Source of the DNA: Dietzia timorensis
GTDB taxonomy: Bacteria > Actinomycetota > Actinomycetes > Mycobacteriales > Mycobacteriaceae
Length of the DNA stretch: 64,000 nucleotides
NCBI RefSeq assembly: GCF_020742175.1
Contig: NZ_DYXM01000215.1
Coordinates: forward strand, 1-64,000
Reading direction: 5' to 3'
Shown piece by piece: positions 53,862-61,608 of this stretch. The notes under the pieces are model-generated. The model saw only the letters and a list, made by a program, of their open reading frames with translations. It did no database searches and had not been told where the DNA came from. Position 1 is the first letter of the stretch. Each line of letters starts with the position of its first letter. The translations under genes and the position numbers were made by a program.

Positions 53862-54537
53862 GAAACTCAATTCCACACTTCGCTACCTGATGTTCTCGGT
53901 CTTCACGATCCGCGCCGGGGAACTCGGCCCCGATCGCGAAAGGGTGACCAAGGATCTCGACGAGTTTCTCGCCCGCTGGGAAGATTCCGATGTCGTCGTG
54001 CGAGGTCTCTACAATGTTTCGGGCCTGCGCGCCGAAGCCGACTTCATGTTCTGGACCCACGCCGAACACATCGAGGACCTGCAGAAGTTCTATAACGATT
54101 TCCGGCGCACGACGCTGCTCGGTGCTGTGTCGGATCCGTACTGGTCCAACGCGGCACTGCATCGCCCTGCGGAGTTCAACAAGTCCCACATCCCGGCGTT
54201 TCTTGCAGACGAAGCGCCAGGCAAGTACATCAGCGTGTACCCGTTCGTCAGGTCCTACGACTGGTATCTGCTCCCGGACGAGGATCGTCGCCGGATCCTC
54301 GCCGAGCACGGCAAGACCGCGCGTGAGTACCCGGACGTGCGCGCGAACACCGTCCCGGCTTTCGCGCTCGGCGACTACGAATGGATCCTCGCGTTCGAGG
54401 GGCCGGAGCTGGACCGGATCGTCGACCTCATGCGCATCATGCGCGGAACCGAGGCCCGGCTCCACGTCCGTGAGGAGATTCCGTTCTTCTCCGGTCCCCG
54501 CGTCGAGCCGTCAGAGTTGATCCGTACTCTTCCCTGA
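53842..54537 (+). CDS. hemQ: Coproheme decarboxylase HemQ (chlorite dismutase family)
   Basis: HemQ oxidatively decarboxylates coproheme to heme b, the last step of the coproporphyrin-dependent route. The 231-residue protein has the chlorite-dismutase-like double ferredoxin fold with [12 protein letters not shown] (the tyrosine region), [29 protein letters not shown] (the histidine that ligates heme is in the EHG context) and a C-terminal [17 protein letters not shown] at 53842 is used; ATG at 53833 is in frame. The start overlaps the cgoX end by 20 bases. Confidence 0.95.
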   Translation: MARLDYKKLNSTLRYLMFSVFTIRAGELGPDRERVTKDLDEFLARWEDSDVVVRGLYNVSGLRAEADFMFWTHAEHIEDLQKFYNDFRRTTLLGAVSDPYWSNAALHRPAEFNKSHIPAFLADEAPGKYISVYPFVRSYDWYLLPDEDRRRILAEHGKTAREYPDVRANTVPAFALGDYEWILAFEGPELDRIVDLMRIMRGTEARLHVREEIPFFSGPRVEPSELIRTLP

Positions 54538-54590
54538 CGTAGGCGGAGCCGAGAATCCCGGCCTGCACCTCGCCAAGACGTCCTCGTAAA

Positions 54591-54632
54591 CGACTACGCC
54601 GCTCTCCGTAATCACGGGGAGCGGCGTAGTCG
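54591..54632. terminator. Bidirectional terminator between hemQ and msrB
   Basis: A perfect 14-bp stem (CGACTACGCCGCTC at 54591-54604 and GAGCGGCGTAGTCG at 54619-54632) with a 14-base loop is followed by TATTTCG on the + strand. It separates convergent genes. Confidence 0.75.
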
Positions 54633-54654
54633 TATTTCGAAGGGCGCGTCGCTT

Positions 54655-55089
54655 TTAGGCCTCTTCGAGGTTGAGCGAGATGCTATTGATGCAGTACCGC
54701 AGATCGGTAGGGGTGTCATAGCCCTCCCCGGCGAAGACGTGGCCGAGATGGGAGTGGCAGTTGGCGCAGAGCACCTCGGTGCGGGTCATGCCGAGGGAGG
54801 TGTCGCTACGCTCGATAATCGTGTCCCCGGCAAGCGGCGAGAAGAAAGACGGCCACCCGCAATGTGAGTGGAACTTTTCGGTGCTGCGGAACAGTTCCGC
54901 GTTGCATGCGCGGCACCGGTAGACGCCTTCGGTTTCGGTGTCGGTGTATTCGCCGGTAAACGGGGCTTCGGTTCCAGCCTCTCGGAGTACGCGGTATTCG
55001 TCCGGGCTGAGACGCTCCCGCCATTGCGCGTCGGACAGTGCGACCGAGGCAGCGGATTCGGGTGTAAGTGAAAGATCGTTGTCGCTCAT
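54655..55089 (-). CDS. msrB: Peptide methionine-(R)-S-oxide reductase
   Basis: MsrB repairs R-methionine sulfoxide in proteins. The 144-residue protein has two zinc-type CxxC pairs (RCRACNAEL and CANCHSHLGHVF), SHCGWPSF and the catalytic cysteine in RYCINS near the C-terminus. The ATG is at 55089. The M. tuberculosis counterpart at this position is Rv2674. A methyltransferase gene that sits between hemQ and msrB there (Rv2675c) is absent. Confidence 0.95.
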   Translation of the reverse strand: MSDNDLSLTPESAASVALSDAQWRERLSPDEYRVLREAGTEAPFTGEYTDTETEGVYRCRACNAELFRSTEKFHSHCGWPSFFSPLAGDTIIERSDTSLGMTRTEVLCANCHSHLGHVFAGEGYDTPTDLRYCINSISLNLEEA

Positions 55090-55123
55090 GGCGCCGAGAC
55101 TACGCTCGCGGGCGGCGGTAGCG

Positions 55124-56329
55124 CTATGTTGTCGCAGGCGCCTTCACCGATGGGGTGATGAGTTGGCGTCTTTCGGGGTCGAAGTATCGCCATAGCAGCA
55201 CCACAAGGATTGTCACGATGATGAGCAGCCAGCCGGCGGTCGGGTGGAGAAACTCGACGATCCGACCATGGAAGGGCCATCGCTCGGACTCCCACATGTC
55301 CATGGTGAAGAATCCGTAGGCCGCGATCCACGCAGCGGCATTCCGAACGAGGGATTCGCGCAGTACGACCGTGAGCATCAGTGGGATGAGAACCATCGAG
55401 TAGTACATCTGCCCGAGAGAACTCACGAGGAATACGGCAGCCATGACGACGCCGGACGTGGTCGACAGCCAGAGGACCTCGTGATTGTGGCGATACTCCA
55501 TGAGCAGGTACACGGCGACCGCCGCCATCAAGATAACGAGGATCCGCAACGCGAGGATCAGTGGTTCCGGCACACCGAAGTAGAGCCCGGCCCCGGCGAG
55601 CGAGGAGTTGTAGTAGTCACGCACCTCGCCCATGTATGGGGTGATGATGTCGAAGTACGACTTTCCGTCGGACGTGAGCCGCCAGCCGGCAGCAAAGGTC
55701 ACCAGCGGAATGACGACCGCTCCGACGAACGGCTGCCATTGCCGACGCAGCAGCGGGAGGATCAGCAGGGGAGCGAGCATCGGCTTGATGGCCAGCGAAA
55801 GCCCCATCGGAATGCCCGCCGCCCAGAGTCGCCGCTCGTGCAGGAGCACGAAGAATGCGGCCTGGCAGAGGAAGATCAAACCGTTGATGTTCGTGAACAC
55901 GAGCGTGTTCGTCACCGACTCCGTGCAGAACACGGCAAGGAAGACTGCAGGTGTCGCGTAGCTCGAATACGAGATCTTGAACAGGCGCAACAGCAACAGG
56001 AGTGCGCCGATGATGCACAGCGCGTTGAAGCCGATGAAGAGCCACCGGGCATAGGTGTACATGTCGATCATGCCGAACGGCGACAGCAGTACGGTAGCGC
56101 TGGGCGCGTACAGATAGTGCGGATCGACAACCTGGAGATTTTCCACGTACACGGGACCGCCGTCGAGGAAGCGCCTGGTGGCGGCGTACACCGTTCCGAA
56201 GTCGTTTGTCACCGAACCGTTGACGGCGCGAATGACGACGCGGTGGATCATCGTCAGGATGGCGAGCGGCCACAGAATCGTTCTGAGGGTCCGCTGCCAC
56301 GGCGGAGTGGCTGTTATTGCTGTGGACAC
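55124..56329 (-). CDS. aftC: Alpha-(1->3)-arabinofuranosyltransferase AftC-like
   Basis: The 401-residue integral membrane protein has about ten transmembrane helices and the GT-C/GT87 layout, with the acidic loop NDFGTVYAATRRFLDGGPVY after the first helix (Asp43 in the motif where GT-C enzymes keep a catalytic Asp). In M. tuberculosis the gene at this position (Rv2673) is AftC, which branches the arabinan of arabinogalactan and lipoarabinomannan using decaprenyl-phosphoryl-arabinose. Its presence supports a mycolic-acid-type cell wall. The ATG is at 56329. Confidence 0.85.
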   Translation of the reverse strand: MSTAITATPPWQRTLRTILWPLAILTMIHRVVIRAVNGSVTNDFGTVYAATRRFLDGGPVYVENLQVVDPHYLYAPSATVLLSPFGMIDMYTYARWLFIGFNALCIIGALLLLLRLFKISYSSYATPAVFLAVFCTESVTNTLVFTNINGLIFLCQAAFFVLLHERRLWAAGIPMGLSLAIKPMLAPLLILPLLRRQWQPFVGAVVIPLVTFAAGWRLTSDGKSYFDIITPYMGEVRDYYNSSLAGAGLYFGVPEPLILALRILVILMAAVAVYLLMEYRHNHEVLWLSTTSGVVMAAVFLVSSLGQMYYSMVLIPLMLTVVLRESLVRNAAAWIAAYGFFTMDMWESERWPFHGRIVEFLHPTAGWLLIIVTILVVLLWRYFDPERRQLITPSVKAPATT

Positions 56330-56385
56330 GGGGAGTAATTTACCGCTACCGGTGCACTATTGGCCGTGGGCATAGCGGCGCGCCG

Positions 56386-57912
56386 CTATGCCGGGCAGGC
56401 TGTAGGTTCGGTGGCTGCCGGATCGACAAGGAATGCGTTGATCCCCTCGGCGATGCACTCGCCCGTGCCTGCGGCCGCGGACCCGAACCCGCCGTAGCGC
56501 AATGGGATCGCCCCCGCGGCTCCCGCCGCGGTGAGAGCCGCCGAGCCGGTGCCGGCCGGGTCCCGACCGGCGAGCGGGTCGCCGCCAGTCGTGCCGAGAA
56601 CGAGCGCGGGGATCTGGGGCAGCGTGAGCGGCTCGGCGTCGACCACCGGCCAGTCATTGCACAGGCCCGTCCGGATCGCCATGGACCGCCCGAAGGTGGG
56701 GAATCGCTCGCCGAGGTCGTCAGTCATCGCTCCACGGTCCTCGGTCGACGCGCGCACGGGAAAATCCGTGCATGTGGAAAATAGCTCGCGGGTACCGATA
56801 TCTGAGGTCGGCACTGCTCCGCGGGGTGGGTTCCCGCTTGCTGCACCAGCGAACAGTTCGAACATCCTCTTGCGATCATCGGGTTCGGAATTCTGGACCC
56901 CGGACAGCGCGCTCGCACCGTATCGAAGCGCAGCTGCCCCGGCAGGGCTCGACTCGAAGTTTTCGAAAGGGGTGGTCGAGGAGGGAACGGGTCCCGAGAG
57001 GCAATCTGTGGCCTCGCACTGTCCCGCCCAGCTGCCGAGCGCCATCTGCGCGCCTTCGGCCTGTGCGGAAACCTGTTCGGTGAGGTCCCCGCCGAAGTTC
57101 GTGGGGGAGTCGGCCACCATCGCCGCCACCGAGTCTGGGTTGTCGGCAGCGTAACGAAGTGCCGGGCGGATGCCCGAGCCCGCTCCGCCGAGAACGAAAT
57201 TTTCCAAACCGAGGCGATCGGCGACGATGTCGATGTCGGCCGCAGACCCGCGGGCCCCGAACTCCAGCGCGAGCTCGCCGGTGGCGTCCTGACAACCCCT
57301 GGCCACCTCGGTGGCCGTGCGGCGAGTCTCCGGATCCGTCGGCGCTGCGTCCGCGGCGACGAGTTCGTCCCCGGCGACATCCACGGGTGGCTGGCACGTG
57401 TCGTGCCCGATGAGCTGTGTTCGGGACTCGATCACGACCACCGGCCACGACAGACCGTCTGCAAGCGCGCGGGCCCAAGTGTCGACCACTGCCGAGAATG
57501 ACCTGTCCGCCCCCGATGCGATGACAAGTGGCGGCTTGGTGCGATCTGCTTCCGGCGACGTCACCAACGCGGCATATAGCTCCTTGCCCTCGCTCGCCAA
57601 GGCACCGCCTGGAGAGAACGACAGGCACTCGCGTGTGACGTCGGCGGGAAGGTCGGAATCGAGATACCGGCATTCTCCGAATCGGGCATCCTCGCCGATC
57701 CGCGAGAGTCCCTCGGACCACGATTCCGGGGCCGGCGGCGGCTCGGAGGGGGACTCGTCCGAACCGTCGTTCGACGTGGATTCATGCCCGTCGACGACGG
57801 CAAGTGGCGGTCCGGACGACGGTCCGGGCGCACAGCCCGCGGCGAGCGCCGCCGTGAGCCCGATAGCGGTGAGAACACGAAAAAATCGCAAGCAGGACGG
57901 AGATCTACGCAT
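56386..57912 (-). CDS. Lipoprotein, alpha/beta-hydrolase (tripeptidyl aminopeptidase-like)
   Basis: The 508-residue protein starts with a lipoprotein signal (MRRSPSCLRFFRVLTAIG then LTAALAAGC; the lipobox cysteine is about residue 27), a disordered Ser/Glu/Pro stretch and then an alpha/beta-hydrolase fold like the Streptomyces tripeptidyl aminopeptidases. At the expected nucleophile elbow the sequence is LGGAGSGIRPALRYA, where family members usually have G-x-S-x-G, so the catalytic serine may be displaced or lost. M. tuberculosis Rv2672 is at this position. The ATG at 57912 overlaps the preceding gene by 8 bases; the frame is open to 57948. Confidence 0.75.
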   Translation of the reverse strand: MRRSPSCLRFFRVLTAIGLTAALAAGCAPGPSSGPPLAVVDGHESTSNDGSDESPSEPPPAPESWSEGLSRIGEDARFGECRYLDSDLPADVTRECLSFSPGGALASEGKELYAALVTSPEADRTKPPLVIASGADRSFSAVVDTWARALADGLSWPVVVIESRTQLIGHDTCQPPVDVAGDELVAADAAPTDPETRRTATEVARGCQDATGELALEFGARGSAADIDIVADRLGLENFVLGGAGSGIRPALRYAADNPDSVAAMVADSPTNFGGDLTEQVSAQAEGAQMALGSWAGQCEATDCLSGPVPSSTTPFENFESSPAGAAALRYGASALSGVQNSEPDDRKRMFELFAGAASGNPPRGAVPTSDIGTRELFSTCTDFPVRASTEDRGAMTDDLGERFPTFGRSMAIRTGLCNDWPVVDAEPLTLPQIPALVLGTTGGDPLAGRDPAGTGSAALTAAGAAGAIPLRYGGFGSAAAGTGECIAEGINAFLVDPAATEPTACPA

Positions 57913-58681
57913 CGGCGTCCACGGTCCACCTCGTGTAGAGGCCACCATCGTCCGAACTGAACGCCGACACGACCCGAAGCCGGCGCTGCCATGAGTGCAT
58001 GTCCGCGCCGCTGGGACGGGGAAGCAGGTGGACGTCTGCTGGGAAATAAAGATGCGGGGACATGCTCAGCACGAGTTCGTCGAGGAGACCAGCTCGCAAT
58101 AGCGCTTCAAGTAGATGCGGACCTCCCTCGCAGTCGATTTCTCCATCGTTCTCTCGGCGTGCGAGATCCACTGCCCCCGGGAGGAAACCGTCGAGGTCTC
58201 CGGGGACAAGGCGGACGTCCACCCCGCATGATGCTGCGTAGGAGCGGAGCTCGGATTCGGCTCCGACGTCGGGGACAACGAGGCTCATCGGTCCGGCGTC
58301 CTCGGATGCCGCCTTCTTCGCCCCCGCTATGTGGTCGACATCCTCGCGCCTCAGAGCCCGCGACACCATCCAAACCGCGGCCGGCGCATCCTGGGACCGT
58401 AGGTGAGATAACGCCGGGAGAACGGTGGCCGGGCCATACCCCTCGTGTCGGGCCGTAGCCGCACCGACGAGGATCGTGCCTGCCCGCGCCCGCATGCCGT
58501 GGAAGACGGCCTGGTCCATATCCGTGCCCAGCCCAGCGGATGCACCCCCGGCGGTAACGGCCCCGTCGAGCGCGGTGATGAACGTTGCCCGCACAGGATG
58601 TTCGCCGTCACTGCCGCGGTGCGGCGCGAGCGTATTCCAGAGGGCGAGCGCGCGACCAGGATCAGAAAGCTCGGCACTCAT
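57905..58681 (-). CDS. RibD C-terminal domain reductase-like protein
   Basis: The 258-residue protein has the RibD_C/dihydrofolate-reductase-like fold: RATFITALDGAVT, MRARAGTILVGAATARHEGY, CEGGPHLLEALLRAGLLDELVLSMSPHL. It lacks the deaminase half of RibD. The M. tuberculosis counterpart Rv2671 can reduce dihydrofolate, so folate or pteridine reduction is possible in addition to a riboflavin-type step. The ATG at 58681 (MSAELSD) is used; ATG at 58711 would add ten residues. It is divergent from the ATPase gene. Confidence 0.85.
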   Translation of the reverse strand: MSAELSDPGRALALWNTLAPHRGSDGEHPVRATFITALDGAVTAGGASAGLGTDMDQAVFHGMRARAGTILVGAATARHEGYGPATVLPALSHLRSQDAPAAVWMVSRALRREDVDHIAGAKKAASEDAGPMSLVVPDVGAESELRSYAASCGVDVRLVPGDLDGFLPGAVDLARRENDGEIDCEGGPHLLEALLRAGLLDELVLSMSPHLYFPADVHLLPRPSGADMHSWQRRLRVVSAFSSDDGGLYTRWTVDADA

Positions 58682-58819
58682 CTGCGCTGGCTGGTGCAAA
58701 ATCAGGCCCATCCTTCCTATTCGGACGCCGAGGACAACCGTCGGAATGCCCTCGTGTCCAGCGCCGACGGCGAGAGGCTGAATCCGGAATTCAGGGGCCC
58801 TCGCGTTAGGCTTACTTTC

Positions 58820-59839
58820 ATGGTCTTACGCCTCGCCGACATTACCCCAGATGTCTCACCCGATGAGCTTGTCGCTCAGCTCGTGCCTCCGTCCATGTTC
58901 GACGAGGTTAGCTTCGACTCCTACATCCCGGATCCCAACGAACCGAGCCAAGCCGAGGCCCGCGACGCATGCCGCGCCTTCGCCGAGGAAGTGGTCAAGG
59001 CGAAGTCCGGAAAGAAGAAGGGCCTATTCGGCAAGAAGAAACCGGTCGAAGGCCGCGGCATCTATCTCGACGGCGGTTTCGGTGTCGGTAAGACCCACCT
59101 ACTCGCCTCGATTTTCCATGCGTGCCCCGGGCCGAAGTCGTTCGGTACATTTGTCGAGCTCACGAATGTCGTCGGTGCGCTCGGCTTCAACCGCGCCGTC
59201 GAGGAACTGTCGACGCGTTCGGTGCTGTGCATCGACGAGTTCGAGCTCGACGACCCCGGCGACACCATGCTCGTGTCCCGGCTGCTGGCGGAACTGACCG
59301 CCGCCGGTGTATTCATCGCCGCGACGTCCAATACCCTGCCGGGCCAGCTGGGCGAAGGGCGCTTCGCAGCCGCCGATTTCCTCCGTGAAATCCGCAAGAT
59401 CTCAGGCCTGTTCCAGACGCTGCGCGTCGACGGTCCCGACTACCGGCACCGCGATCTGCCGCCGGCGCCCGATCCGATGAGCAACGCAGACCTCGAGGCC
59501 ACAGCCGAGGCGGTCGAGGGGTCGAGCCTCGACGACTTCGATGAACTGTGCCGGCACCTCGATAAGCTGCATCCTTCGAAATACAACCGTCTCGTCGGCG
59601 GGATCACGCAGGTGTGCCTCGAAGACGTGCATCCCGTGGAGAACCAGGCCATCGCGTTGCGCGTCGTAGTGTTGGCGGACCGTTTGTATGACGCCGGGAT
59701 TCCCGTTCGCAATAGCGGCGCGAAGCTCGACGAGATCTTCACCCCGGAGATGATCAGCGGCGGATATAAGAAAAAGTACCTGCGCGCCACGAGCCGCCTT
59801 CTCGCGCTCTCGCGCTTCCAGCCAGGAGACACCCACTAG
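58820..59839 (+). CDS. AFG1/ZapE-like AAA ATPase
   Basis: The 339-residue protein has Walker A GGFGVGKTHLLAS and Walker B CIDEFELDDPGD of the AFG1/ZapE family, and the C-terminal KYNRLVGGI and FDELC segments. A basic GKKKGLFGKKK insertion lies before the Walker A. In E. coli ZapE acts at the division site, but the actinobacterial role is unknown. The ATG at 58820 begins MVLRLADITPDVS; the upstream open frame overlaps the RibD-like gene. Counterpart: Rv2670c. Confidence 0.85.
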   Translation: MVLRLADITPDVSPDELVAQLVPPSMFDEVSFDSYIPDPNEPSQAEARDACRAFAEEVVKAKSGKKKGLFGKKKPVEGRGIYLDGGFGVGKTHLLASIFHACPGPKSFGTFVELTNVVGALGFNRAVEELSTRSVLCIDEFELDDPGDTMLVSRLLAELTAAGVFIAATSNTLPGQLGEGRFAAADFLREIRKISGLFQTLRVDGPDYRHRDLPPAPDPMSNADLEATAEAVEGSSLDDFDELCRHLDKLHPSKYNRLVGGITQVCLEDVHPVENQAIALRVVVLADRLYDAGIPVRNSGAKLDEIFTPEMISGGYKKKYLRATSRLLALSRFQPGDTH

Positions 59840-59840
59840 A

Positions 59841-59882
59841 CGGCCGCGAACCGCCGATCACTGAGGGGACACCCCGCGGCCG
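59841..59882. terminator. Possible terminator between convergent ATPase and GNAT genes
   Basis: CGGCCGCG at 59841-59848 pairs with CGCGGCCG at 59875-59882 across 26 bases. There is no clear T-tract, so the call is tentative. Confidence 0.35.
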
Positions 59883-59899
59883 CGCGAGGCCTCACGCCT

Positions 59900-60484
59900 C
59901 TACAGGTGTAGCTCGTAGACGACGTCATGGCACGTCTGACCGCCGACAATGAAGGTGCGCCGGCCGCGGTCTGCGAACCCGACCTTCTCGTAGAAGCGTC
60001 GCGCGCGGCCATTTTCGACGTTCGTACCCAGCCACAGCGAGTCGAATCCCCGCTCCCGTGCGATGGCTGCGTGTGCGTCGATGAGTGAAGTGGAAAGTCC
60101 GGTTCCATGCGCGCGCGGCGCCGCGTACACCTTTGACAGGTACATCGGACTTTCGGCGGCCAAGAGCGCCGCCGCGTCCGCATCCTCGCCGTGGCCGGGA
60201 ATGCCCAGCGTGTAGGCGAGTGGATCGCCCGCGGCATCCCGCGCGAGCATCACCACGTTGTGCGGGTCCGCGAGGTAGCGCCGGAATGCCGAGGGCGTGA
60301 GGTTCTCCTCGATGAACGAGGCCATATCTGCCTTCGAAAGCTGCGGCGGGCACGCCAGCGGAAACGTCAACGCAGCGAGGGATGAAAGATCGGAGGCGTC
60401 CGATAACTCTGCGACGTGGATCGGGCCCGCTGAGCAGCCTTGAGGGGAGTGCCGTCCGCCGTCATGAGAAAAGGTGTTGTCCAC
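59900..60484 (-). CDS. GNAT family N-acetyltransferase
   Basis: The 194-residue protein has the acetyl-CoA site pattern VYAAPRAHGTGLSTSLID (R/Q-x-x-G-x-G/A-like) and the following helix, then NVENGRARRFYEKVGF, typical of GNAT enzymes. The substrate is unknown. It is transcribed toward the ATPase gene. The GTG at 60484 gives a low-complexity lead of about 20 residues before homology begins. Counterpart: Rv2669. Confidence 0.85.
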   Translation of the reverse strand: MDNTFSHDGGRHSPQGCSAGPIHVAELSDASDLSSLAALTFPLACPPQLSKADMASFIEENLTPSAFRRYLADPHNVVMLARDAAGDPLAYTLGIPGHGEDADAAALLAAESPMYLSKVYAAPRAHGTGLSTSLIDAHAAIARERGFDSLWLGTNVENGRARRFYEKVGFADRGRRTFIVGGQTCHDVVYELHL

Positions 60485-60524
60485 GCCGTGCGAGCTTACT
60501 CGCGCCGGTGGAAGGGAATTGTGG

Positions 60525-60596
60525 TGGTCCTAGCTGGGTTCGAACCAGCGACCTTTCCGGTGTGAACGGAACGCTCTTCCACTGAGCCATAGGACC
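60525..60596 (-). tRNA. tRNA-Val (anticodon CAC)
   Basis: The cloverleaf reads completely on the minus strand: acceptor GGTCCTA with TAGGACC, D-arm GCTC/GAGC, anticodon arm TTCCG-TTCACAC-CGGAA (anticodon CAC, reads GUG), T-arm GCTGG/CCAGC with TTCGAAC. The discriminator is A and CCA is not encoded. Confidence 0.93.
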
Positions 60597-60952
60597 GAGA
60601 TGCGAGGCGGCTGGCCGCCCTGTGCAACGGTTCATCAATCTAGCATGTGCGCGCGAGGGCTCCCAAACCAGCCTTTCCCGATTTCCCGATCGAGCGCCGC
60701 CGTCGATCTATGCGGCGCACGGGTGCATTCTGCCCCGGAATCGGACTGCAAGGCGAACGAGTGGTTAACGACGGCGAAATGCTCGCCGAAAACGTCTAGA
60801 ATAGCGGGCACGCGCCGAGCGGCGAACTGGAGAATAGCGAGCGACACGCCCTGAAAGCAGGGCGATTTGCGAAGCGGTTGTCCATTCGACTAGATTACTT
60901 TCTCGCTGGTCAAAAACGACCGGGCGAGAAATCGCCTGGCCCGGACGAGTGT
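60597..60952. other. 356-base region between two tRNA genes
   Basis: No gene is supported. It contains a small hairpin GCCCTG-AAAG-CAGGGC at 60848-60863 and the weak promoter candidate at 60867-60896. Short open frames here have no homology or ribosome binding site. Confidence 0.5.
60867..60896 (+). promoter_or_regulatory. Candidate promoter of the tRNA cluster
   Basis: TTGCGA at 60867-60872, an 18-base spacer, and TAGATT at 60891-60896 resemble sigma-70-type elements about 55 bases before the first tRNA-Gly gene. Match quality is moderate. Confidence 0.3.
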
Positions 60953-61025
60953 GCGGATGTAGCGCAGCTGGTAGCGCATCACCTTGCCAAGGTGAGGGTC
61001 GCGGGTTCGAATCCCGTCATCCGCT
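60953..61025 (+). tRNA. tRNA-Gly (anticodon GCC), copy 1
   Basis: Complete cloverleaf: acceptor GCGGATG/CATCCGC, anticodon arm TCACC-TTGCCAA-GGTGA (anticodon GCC), T-arm with TTCGAAT. Discriminator T, CCA not encoded. It is identical over 73 bases to the copy at 61255. Confidence 0.96.
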
Positions 61026-61043
61026 CTGGGTAACCGACCCGTC

Positions 61044-61114
61044 GGTGGAGTGGCCGAGTGGTGAGGCAGCGGCCTGCAAAGCCGTCAACACGGGTTCGAT
61101 TCCCGTCTCCACCT
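61044..61114 (+). tRNA. tRNA-Cys (anticodon GCA)
   Basis: Acceptor GGTGGAG/CTCCACC, anticodon arm GCGGC-CTGCAAA-GCCGT (anticodon GCA), T-arm with TTCGATT. CCA is not encoded. It lies 18 bases after the tRNA-Gly gene. Confidence 0.95.
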
Positions 61115-61155
61115 CGAAGTAAGGGCAGCGATGCTTTTACTCCAAGGTAAGACAC

Positions 61156-61227
61156 GCGCGATTAGCTCAGCGGGAGAGCGCTTCCCTGACACGGAAGAGG
61201 TCACTGGTTCGATCCCAGTATCGCGCA
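61156..61227 (+). tRNA. tRNA-Val (anticodon GAC)
   Basis: Acceptor GCGCGAT/ATCGCGC, D-arm GCTC/GAGC, anticodon arm CTTCC-CTGACAC-GGAAG (anticodon GAC, reads GUC/GUU), T-arm ACTGG/CCAGT with TTCGATC. Discriminator A. Together with the CAC isoacceptor on the other strand, two Val anticodons lie in this cluster. Confidence 0.95.
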
Positions 61228-61230
61228 CCG

Positions 61231-61254
61231 CGCCGGCCCAAAAGGCCGGCGTTT
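61231..61254 (+). terminator. Hairpin between tRNA-Val and second tRNA-Gly
   Basis: CGCCGGCC (61231-61238) and GGCCGGCG (61244-61251) form a perfect 8-bp stem with a 5-base loop, followed by TTT. It is a short terminator or a processing signal inside the tRNA cluster. Confidence 0.5.
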
Positions 61255-61327
61255 GCGGATGTAGCGCAGCTGGTAGCGCATCACCTTGCCAAGGTGAGGG
61301 TCGCGGGTTCGAATCCCGTCATCCGCT
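61255..61327 (+). tRNA. tRNA-Gly (anticodon GCC), copy 2
   Basis: This is an exact 73-base duplicate of the copy at 60953, with the same acceptor, anticodon GCC and discriminator T. Because a hairpin separates it from the rest, it may have partly independent expression. Confidence 0.96.
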
Positions 61328-61333
61328 CCGGAT

Positions 61334-61362
61334 AACTCCCGTCGGAAACGGCGGGAGTTTTC
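61334..61362 (+). terminator. Rho-independent terminator after the tRNA cluster
   Basis: AACTCCCG at 61334-61341 pairs with CGGGAGTT at 61352-61359, followed by TTCTTATTT. This is a standard terminator 6 bases after the last tRNA. Confidence 0.8.
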
Positions 61363-61608
61363 TTATTTCCCGGGGCCCCTCCATAGGTTTCTCACCTGAT
61401 AGCTCCGCCCTCGGGAGTCCGGTGTGGTGACCGTTCACCAGGCCGATCTCGTGGGACCAGTAAACTTGCGCCGCGTACGATTCATTCGGGTTTCATGCGT
61501 CCGTTCCGCTCGCTCTCGACACGAAGAAGCGAGGGTTCTGACCGAGCCGGGCAGCACCGTATCCTGCCAGGGCATGAGCACACACGAAATAGGAGATGAG
61601 CTCTAGAG
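61363..61608 (+). other. Leader region of thrS
   Basis: The 246 bases between the tRNA terminator and thrS carry no supported gene. No T-box specifier structure or conserved T-box sequence was recognised. The promoter of thrS should lie here, but no clear -10/-35 pair stands out. Confidence 0.35.

Noticed and set aside
61363..61608. T-box leader upstream of thrS
   Set aside because: No specifier loop or conserved T-box sequence was found; actinobacterial T-boxes mainly precede ileS.
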